A stretch of 64,000 nt of DNA from positions 186,001 to 250,000 of the forward strand of contig NZ_JAEIOJ010000004.1 in NCBI RefSeq assembly GCF_016464305.1, given 5' to 3'. Of this stretch, positions 59,404-64,000 are shown in pieces; positions within the stretch are counted from its first letter, which is position 1; each line of letters begins with the position of its first letter. The notes beneath the pieces were generated by a model. It did not search any database and was not told where the DNA came from. It was given only the letters and a program-made list of their open reading frames with translations. This DNA comes from Umezawaea beigongshangensis. Its GTDB lineage: Bacteria > Actinomycetota > Actinomycetes > Mycobacteriales > Pseudonocardiaceae. Made by a program: the position numbers and the translations under genes.

Positions 59404-60309
59404 ATGAGCTCCGAGAGCCCCTTCCTGACCGCCATCGTGCCCGCCGCCGGGCTGGGCACCCGCTTCCTGCCCGCCACCAAGGCGGTGCCGAAGGAACTGC
59501 TCCCGGTCGTCGACACACCCGGCATCGAGCTCGTGGCCGCAGAAGCCGCCGAGGCCGGTGCGACGCGGCTCGTCATCGTCACCTCGCCGGGCAAGGACGC
59601 CGTCGCGCAGTACTTCCGCCCCCAGCCCGAGCTGGAGGAGACGCTGAGGAGCCGGGGCAAGACCGAGCTGCTGGACAAGGTCCGCCGCGCGTCCGCCCTC
59701 CTGGAGGTCGAGACGGCGATCCAGGACAAGGCGCTCGGCCTCGGGCACGCCGTGGGCTGCGCCGAGGGCAACCTCACCGACGAGGACGGGGCCGTCGCCG
59801 TCCTGCTGCCCGACGACCTCGTGCTGCCGACCGGCGTGCTGGCCCGGATGGCCGAGGTCCGCCGCGAGCACGGCGGCACGGTGCTGTGCGCGTTCGACGT
59901 CCCGCGCGAGGAGATCTCCGCCTACGGCGTGTTCGACGTGCGCGACGCCAGCAGCTCGACCGTGCCGGACGGCGACGTCAAGCGGGTCGTCGGCATGGTG
60001 GAGAAGCCCTCCGCCGAGGACGCGCCGTCGACGTTCGCCGCCGCGGGTCGCTACCTCCTCGACCGGGCGATCTTCGACGCCCTCAAGCGCATCGAGCCCG
60101 GCGCGGGCGGCGAGCTCCAGCTCACCGACGCCATCGCCCTGCTGATCGACGAGGGTCACCCGGTCCACGTCGTCGTGCACCGGGGTGGGCGACACGACCT
60201 GGGCAATCCGGGTGGATTCCTCCGAGCTGCGGTTGACTTCGCACTGGAGCGCCCCGACTACGGGCCCGGGTTGCGGGAGTGGCTGCGGGGTCGCCTCGAC
60301 AACTCCTGA
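59404..60309 (+). CDS. galU: UTP-glucose-1-phosphate uridylyltransferase
   Basis: 301 residues. ATG 59404 lies 7 nt after TACGCT, so probably leaderless; an in-frame ATG at 59365 is less likely. VPAAGLGTRFLPATKAVPKE nucleotide-binding start, DKALGLGHAVGCAEG, LPDDLVLP and GVFDVRD, VGMVEKPS complete the GalU family. It makes UDP-glucose for wall polysaccharide, trehalose and the Leloir pathway. Confidence 0.95.
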   Translation: MSSESPFLTAIVPAAGLGTRFLPATKAVPKELLPVVDTPGIELVAAEAAEAGATRLVIVTSPGKDAVAQYFRPQPELEETLRSRGKTELLDKVRRASALLEVETAIQDKALGLGHAVGCAEGNLTDEDGAVAVLLPDDLVLPTGVLARMAEVRREHGGTVLCAFDVPREEISAYGVFDVRDASSSTVPDGDVKRVVGMVEKPSAEDAPSTFAAAGRYLLDRAIFDALKRIEPGAGGELQLTDAIALLIDEGHPVHVVVHRGGRHDLGNPGGFLRAAVDFALERPDYGPGLREWLRGRLDNS

Positions 60310-60322
60310 ACGAGGTTTCACG

Positions 60323-61549
60323 ATGAGGACAGTGGACGAGCAGCTCGCGAGGGTGGTCGCCGCAGCGGTGCGGCCCGCCCCGGTGCGAGTGGCGATCTCC
60401 GAGTCGCAGGGCCTGCTCTGCGCCGAGGAGGTCGTGGCCGAGCGAGCCCTGCCCGGGTTCGACCAGGCCGCGGTCGACGGGTACGCGGTGCGCAGCGTGG
60501 ACGTGCAGGGCGCGGGCGGTGAACAGCCGGTCCCGCTGCCCGTGGTGGGGGAGACGGCCGCCGGCTCCCGCCAGCCCCGCCGCCTGCAACCGGGTCAGGC
60601 CGTGCGGATCGCCACCGGTGCGCCGCTGCCGACGCTGGCCGACGCCGTGGTGCCGGTCGGGTACACCGACGGGCACCACGCCAAGGTGACCGTGCACCGC
60701 GCCGTCCCCTCGGCCGCGTTCGTCCGCCGCACCGGCGAGGACGTGCAGCCCGGTGACGTCGCGGTGCGCCGCGGCACGACCATCGGCGCCGCCCAGGTGG
60801 GGCTGCTGGCCGCCGTCGGCCGCAGCAAGGTGCTGGTGCACCCGAAGCCGCGCGTCTCCGTGGTGTCCCTCGGCGAGGAGCTGGTGGACGTCGACCGCAC
60901 ACCGGGCCAGGGCCAGGTCTACGACGTCAACTCCTACGCCCTCGCCGCCGCCGCCCGCGACGCCGGGGCCGAGGTCAGCAGGGTCGGCATCCAGCCCTCC
61001 GACCCGCGCAGGCTGCGCGAGGTCGTCGAGGGCAGGCTCCTGCTGTCGGAGATCGTCGTGATCGCCGGTGGCGTGGGCGGCGCGATCGGCGACGAGGTGC
61101 GCGCCGCCCTCACCGAGCTGGGCGACCTGGACATCACCAGGGTGGCCATGCAACCCGGCTCGGCGCAGGGCTTCGGCCGCCTCGGCCCGGACGCCGTGCC
61201 GACGTTCCTGCTCCCGGCCAACCCGATGAGCGCCCTCGTCGTCTTCGAGGTGCTCGTCCGGCCGTTGATCAGGGCGGCGCTCGGCAAGCGCAACCCCTAC
61301 CGCAGGGCCGTCACCGCGCGGCTGCTGTCGCCGGTGGCCTCCACACCGGGGCGGCGCGGGTTCCTGCGCGGGCAGCTCCTGCGGGACCAGGAGACCGGCG
61401 AGTACCTGGTGCAGCCGCTGGGCACGTCCGGCTCGCACCTGCTGGCGTCGCTGGCCGAGGCGAACTGCCTGATCATGCTCGACGAGGACGTCACCGACGT
61501 CTCGGCGGGCGCCGAGGTGCTGGTCAGCTTCCTGCGCCAGGAGAGCTGA
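60323..61549 (+). CDS. glp: gephyrin-like molybdotransferase Glp/MoeA
   Basis: 408 residues, ATG with GAGG 8 nt upstream. LPGFDQAAVDGYAVRS (MoeA domain start), ATGAPLPTLADAVVPV, VSVVSLGEELVD, and LPANPMSALVVFEVLVRP follow MoeA. Two features differ from enzymic MoeA: the usual GGxSxGxxD appears as GGVGGAIGDEV, and the order galU-moeA-rimJ-membrane gene matches the corynebacterial glp/glr locus, where Glp binds FtsZ and helps division. I therefore favour Glp, without excluding cofactor synthesis. Confidence 0.8.
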   Translation: MRTVDEQLARVVAAAVRPAPVRVAISESQGLLCAEEVVAERALPGFDQAAVDGYAVRSVDVQGAGGEQPVPLPVVGETAAGSRQPRRLQPGQAVRIATGAPLPTLADAVVPVGYTDGHHAKVTVHRAVPSAAFVRRTGEDVQPGDVAVRRGTTIGAAQVGLLAAVGRSKVLVHPKPRVSVVSLGEELVDVDRTPGQGQVYDVNSYALAAAARDAGAEVSRVGIQPSDPRRLREVVEGRLLLSEIVVIAGGVGGAIGDEVRAALTELGDLDITRVAMQPGSAQGFGRLGPDAVPTFLLPANPMSALVVFEVLVRPLIRAALGKRNPYRRAVTARLLSPVASTPGRRGFLRGQLLRDQETGEYLVQPLGTSGSHLLASLAEANCLIMLDEDVTDVSAGAEVLVSFLRQES

Positions 61550-61595
61550 GCCCCGTCCCCGGAGAACCCCCGGCAGCAGGAGGAGAAGCAGCGGC

Positions 61596-62255
61596 ATGAA
61601 CGCCGGTCTCACCGGTGACACCAGCCGTCACCCCGGTTGGCCAGCGCGGCTGGGACCGCTGCGGGTGCGCGCCGGGCTGGTCGAACTGCGCCCGCCCCGG
61701 CTCTTCGACGGCAGCAGGTGGAGCCACATCCGCCTGCGGGACCGCCGCTACCTGGAGAACTGGGAGCCCACGGCCACCGAGGGCTGGGCCGAGCGCAACG
61801 CCGCGCTGGCGTGGCCGGGCCAGTGGTCGTCGCTGCGCGCGCTCGGCCGGCGGGGGCACGCGCTGCCGTTCGTCATCACCGTCGACGGCGAGTTCGCCGG
61901 GCAGATCACCGTCGGCAACGTCGTGCGCGGCTCGCTGCGCTCGGCGTGGGTCGGCTACTGGGTGGCCGCCGACCGCGCGAGCGGCGGAGTCGCCACGGCG
62001 GCCGTCGCGATGGTCGTCGACCACTGCTTCCGGGTGGCCGGGCTGCACCGCCTGGAGGCGACCGTGCGACCGGAGAACGCGCCGAGCCTGCGGGTGCTCA
62101 CCAAGTCCGGTTTTCGCGAGGAGGGGCTGTTCCAGCGCTACCTCGACGTGGCGGGGGACTGGCGGGACCACCTGTGCCTGGCGATCACCAGCGAGGAGGT
62201 CCCGGACGGGCTGGTGAGCCGTCTGGTCGCACGGGGACAGGCCCGAACACCCTGA
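61596..62255 (+). CDS. rimJ: RimJ-type GNAT N-acetyltransferase
   Basis: 219 residues, ATG with GGAGGAGA ~9 nt upstream. VELRPPRLFDGSRWSHIRLR start, FVITVDGEFAGQITVGNVVR, WVGYWVAADRASGGVATAAV (acetyl-CoA loop, degenerate R/QxxGxG/A) and RPENAPSLRVLTKSGFREEG are standard for RimJ/RimL. Probably acetylates a protein N-terminus. Part of the conserved galU-glp-rimJ-glr run. Confidence 0.85.
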   Translation: MNAGLTGDTSRHPGWPARLGPLRVRAGLVELRPPRLFDGSRWSHIRLRDRRYLENWEPTATEGWAERNAALAWPGQWSSLRALGRRGHALPFVITVDGEFAGQITVGNVVRGSLRSAWVGYWVAADRASGGVATAAVAMVVDHCFRVAGLHRLEATVRPENAPSLRVLTKSGFREEGLFQRYLDVAGDWRDHLCLAITSEEVPDGLVSRLVARGQARTP

Positions 62256-62415
62256 AGCCGACACCCGGACGGAGCAACGGTTGATCCGAAAGTGGGTGAT
62301 GCGCCACATCTCGGTACGTGTGCCGCGCGGCGTGCCTCCGACACTGGTGTGACTGTTGTGACTAGCGTGGCAGGTGCAGTACACGTGCCACTGGGCCGCC
62401 AGGGGGAGGTGGGGG

Positions 62416-63138
62416 ATGCCGAGCTCGCTGATCATCGTCGGGCTGGTCGTCGCCTGGCTCGTCGTCCTCGTCCCGATGGTGGTTCGCAAACGCCAGGAGA
62501 ACACGCGCGGCAGCATGGAGGAGGGGTTCGCCATGTCTGACGCCGACGCGGATCTGGACGAGTTCGAGGCGGAGTTCGACGACTTCGAGCCGGAGTACGA
62601 CGACACCGACCTCGACGACCGCGCGCCGCGCTCCTACCGCCCCGGCCGCGGCGGCTACGACCCGGAGGGCGCGGCCGTCGTCGCCCAGGTGAAGTACGCC
62701 TTCCGCCGCCGGGTGGTCGCGCTCCTGCTCGTCGCCGCCGTCGCGAGCGGCGTCGCGGCCGGGCTCGTCGAGCCGCTCGTGTGGTGGGCGCACGGCGCCG
62801 TCGACCTCGTCCTCGTCGGGTACCTCGGGTACCTGCGCCGCCAGGTGCGCATGGAGGAGGAGATCCGCGCGCGCAGGCAGGCGCGGCTCGTCCACGCGCG
62901 CCGCCAGGCCGCCGGACGCCGTCCCCGCGCGCCCCGCGAGCACGCCGAGGCCCGTCCCGAGCGCCCGCGCGCGCAGGAGCGGTACGAGCGCGACGATTCC
63001 GCACCGGAGGTCCGGCCGCGCTTCCAGCACCACGTCCGTCCCGGCCACGTCGTGGTCGACCTGGACGACGAGGACCCCGTGTTCGTCGAGCTGGACGGCC
63101 CGGAGACCCTGCCGCGCCGCAGGGCGGTGGGCGAGTAG
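62416..63138 (+). CDS. glr: GLR/SepX-like divisome membrane protein
   Basis: 240 residues, ATG with GGGAGG 6 nt upstream. N-terminal membrane helix SSLIIVGLVVAWLVVLVPMV then a basic VRKRQE, an acidic stretch (about 45-75), a membrane helix pair (about 98-143) and a basic, disordered C-terminus with FQHHVRPGHVVVDLDDEDP. This plan and the position after glp and rimJ match the Glp receptor GLR of corynebacteria and SepX of Streptomyces, which act at the division septum. Assignment from architecture and synteny. Confidence 0.7.
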   Translation: MPSSLIIVGLVVAWLVVLVPMVVRKRQENTRGSMEEGFAMSDADADLDEFEAEFDDFEPEYDDTDLDDRAPRSYRPGRGGYDPEGAAVVAQVKYAFRRRVVALLLVAAVASGVAAGLVEPLVWWAHGAVDLVLVGYLGYLRRQVRMEEEIRARRQARLVHARRQAAGRRPRAPREHAEARPERPRAQERYERDDSAPEVRPRFQHHVRPGHVVVDLDDEDPVFVELDGPETLPRRRAVGE

Positions 63139-63195
63139 AGGGGGGTGGTAAAACCACCCCTCCGGGGCTGATACAGTTCTCCTGCACGACAACGA

Positions 63196-63268
63196 GGGGC
63201 TGTAGCGCAGTTGGTAGCGCGTCTCGTTCGCATCGAGAAGGTCCGGGGTTCGATTCCCCGCAGCTCCA
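63196..63268 (+). tRNA. tRNA-Ala (anticodon CGC)
   Basis: 73 nt: acceptor GGGGCTG with CAGCTCC, giving the alanine identity pair G3:U70; D-arm GCGCAGTTGGTAGCGC; anticodon loop TTCGCAT (CGC) on stem TCTCG/CGAGA; TpsiC arm GGGGTTCGATTCCCC. No CCA encoded. Confidence 0.95.
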
Positions 63269-63271
63269 CGC

Positions 63272-63320
63272 GCGAAGAGCGAGGTGGTCGACGAAAAGCG
63301 TCGACCACCTCGCTCTTCGC
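63272..63320 (+). terminator. 21-bp perfect stem after tRNA-Ala
   Basis: Arms 63272-63292 and 63300-63320 are exact complements with a 7-nt loop (GAAAAGC). It begins 4 nt after the tRNA. There is no T-run after it, but its length and position make termination likely. Confidence 0.8.
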
Positions 63321-64000
63321 ATGTGCGGGGGTGCAGCTCCCTCACCCCACCTCGGCGGCTTCGCCTCCCCGGCCCCGTGCGGTGAGGGCCTTTGTGGTTC
63401 TGCTCACCCTCCGGATTTCGTTCTCCCCGGACTTCCGCCTTCTCCGTTCCGCGGTCGACCCGTGTCGTGTGCTGCCGGTCGAGCCGGCGTGGTGAACGAA
63501 AGCCTCGCCCGTGCGCGATCGGGTGTCGTCGGCATTTGTGCGGAGCGTTCTTTCGCCGTTGCCGAACGTCGCCCGCCGGGACGCTCGTCCGTCCCGTGCC
63601 GACGCACCTGTGCCCTGACAGGTGCGGTGCTGCGACCACCGCGGTCGGGGGCCGTCGTCGAGGTGGGAGCGCGCCGGGGTCCGGTCGTGGACCGTGCGGG
63701 ACCAGATCACGACCCCGCGCCGGCGCGGGCCCCACCGCAGCCGGTACCGCGAGCACCCGCTGCCCGACGCCGAGGCGCTGCGGGAGGTCGCCAAGACGGA
63801 GCAGAGGCACCTCGTGTCCCCTTCCGGGTGAAGGAGATCGGCGGGCGGGCGTGGACCGGTGCTGCCGGCAACGGCCCGTTGTCCCTCCACACGGGCGTGA
63901 GGGCGGTGTCGGAGGGCCGTCGGCCGATCGGGGGTTCGCCCACCCGCACCGCCCGGTGCCCATAGGCTGTCGGGTGACGAGGGAGGGTGGTGGGAGGCGT
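63321..64000. other. ~680 bp without a convincing gene
   Basis: Frames on both strands are Arg/Pro/Ser-rich with no recognisable domain. Purine-rich sequence at the very end (63976-64000) could be the leader of a gene beginning beyond the window. One small candidate frame is listed separately. Confidence 0.5.
63694..63831 (+). CDS. possible short basic protein
   Basis: 45 codons from a GTG; the C-terminal half (LPDAEALREVAKTEQRHL) has the look of an amphipathic helix and codons mostly end in G or C. No clear ribosome site and no family. Could be a remnant or chance. Confidence 0.25.
   Translation: MRDQITTPRRRGPHRSRYREHPLPDAEALREVAKTEQRHLVSPSG

Overview
The window is actinobacterial chromosome. 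It has very high GC, frequent GTG starts and a few TTG starts, 4-bp stop/start overlaps, several likely leaderless genes, and families typical of Pseudonocardiales (Actinosynnema/Saccharothrix/Lentzea-like). I cannot name the species. No insertion sequence, prophage, CRISPR array or rRNA is visible. Two tRNAs are present (Arg-CCU and Ala-CGC).

Left part (1-13.3 kb). A minus-strand cluster of an FtsK/SpoIIIE-type translocase (cut by the window edge), two tiny helical proteins and a tandem-domain protein is followed by a double gamma-glutamylcyclotransferase-like protein. Next is a cell-envelope stress locus that I recognise as iniB-iniA-iniC (dynamin-like GTPases), here extended by a GNAT acetyltransferase and a PhzF-like enzyme. 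It is divergent from an Hsp70-type ATPase and an IniR-like LuxR regulator. The shared 250-bp promoter region carries several palindromes.

13.5-32 kb holds a PAS/GGDEF/EAL protein with degenerate catalytic motifs, a mirror-symmetric 22-bp repeat array between convergent genes, a glycosyltransferase, a membrane nSTAND ATPase with 14 WD40 repeats, and a decayed dehydrogenase. It also holds an ECF sigma factor with its partner protein, an SDR enzyme behind a large inverted-repeat operator, a penicillin-binding protein whose transpeptidase motifs are lost, an acyltransferase, paired PH-domain membrane proteins and tRNA-Arg.

32-38.4 kb is the most interesting stretch: an SPFH-like protein, an FkbM methyltransferase, a Crp/Fnr regulator, then a tightly overlapping trio. 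The trio is a nucleotide-cyclase-like protein with a C-terminal RHIM-like amyloid-signalling motif, a P-loop-degenerate STAND-like protein, and a second copy of the SPFH-like protein. A textbook Crp-type palindrome sits between the regulator gene and the trio. It reads as a signalling or conflict module.

38.4-48.4 kb is mixed metabolism: secreted penicillin-acylase-type amidase, Tat-exported muramoyl amidase, orphan NarL regulator, TPR-GGDEF cyclase, BluB, phosphatase, EthD-like and 3-hydroxyacyl-CoA dehydrogenase genes, and a TRIC channel.

48.4-63.3 kb matches the Mycobacterium tuberculosis mprA-mprB-pepD-moaB2-mscL ... galU-moeA1-rimJ block (Rv0981-Rv0996 region) in gene order. The main difference is a galactose cassette (GH42 beta-galactosidase, DeoR regulator, galT) inserted between mprB and pepD. 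MprA-box-like repeats precede mprA, and a weaker candidate precedes pepD. The right end encodes a gephyrin-like protein (Glp/MoeA), RimJ-type acetyltransferase and a GLR/SepX-like membrane protein, a set linked to actinobacterial cell division, followed by tRNA-Ala. The last ~680 bp contain no convincing gene.
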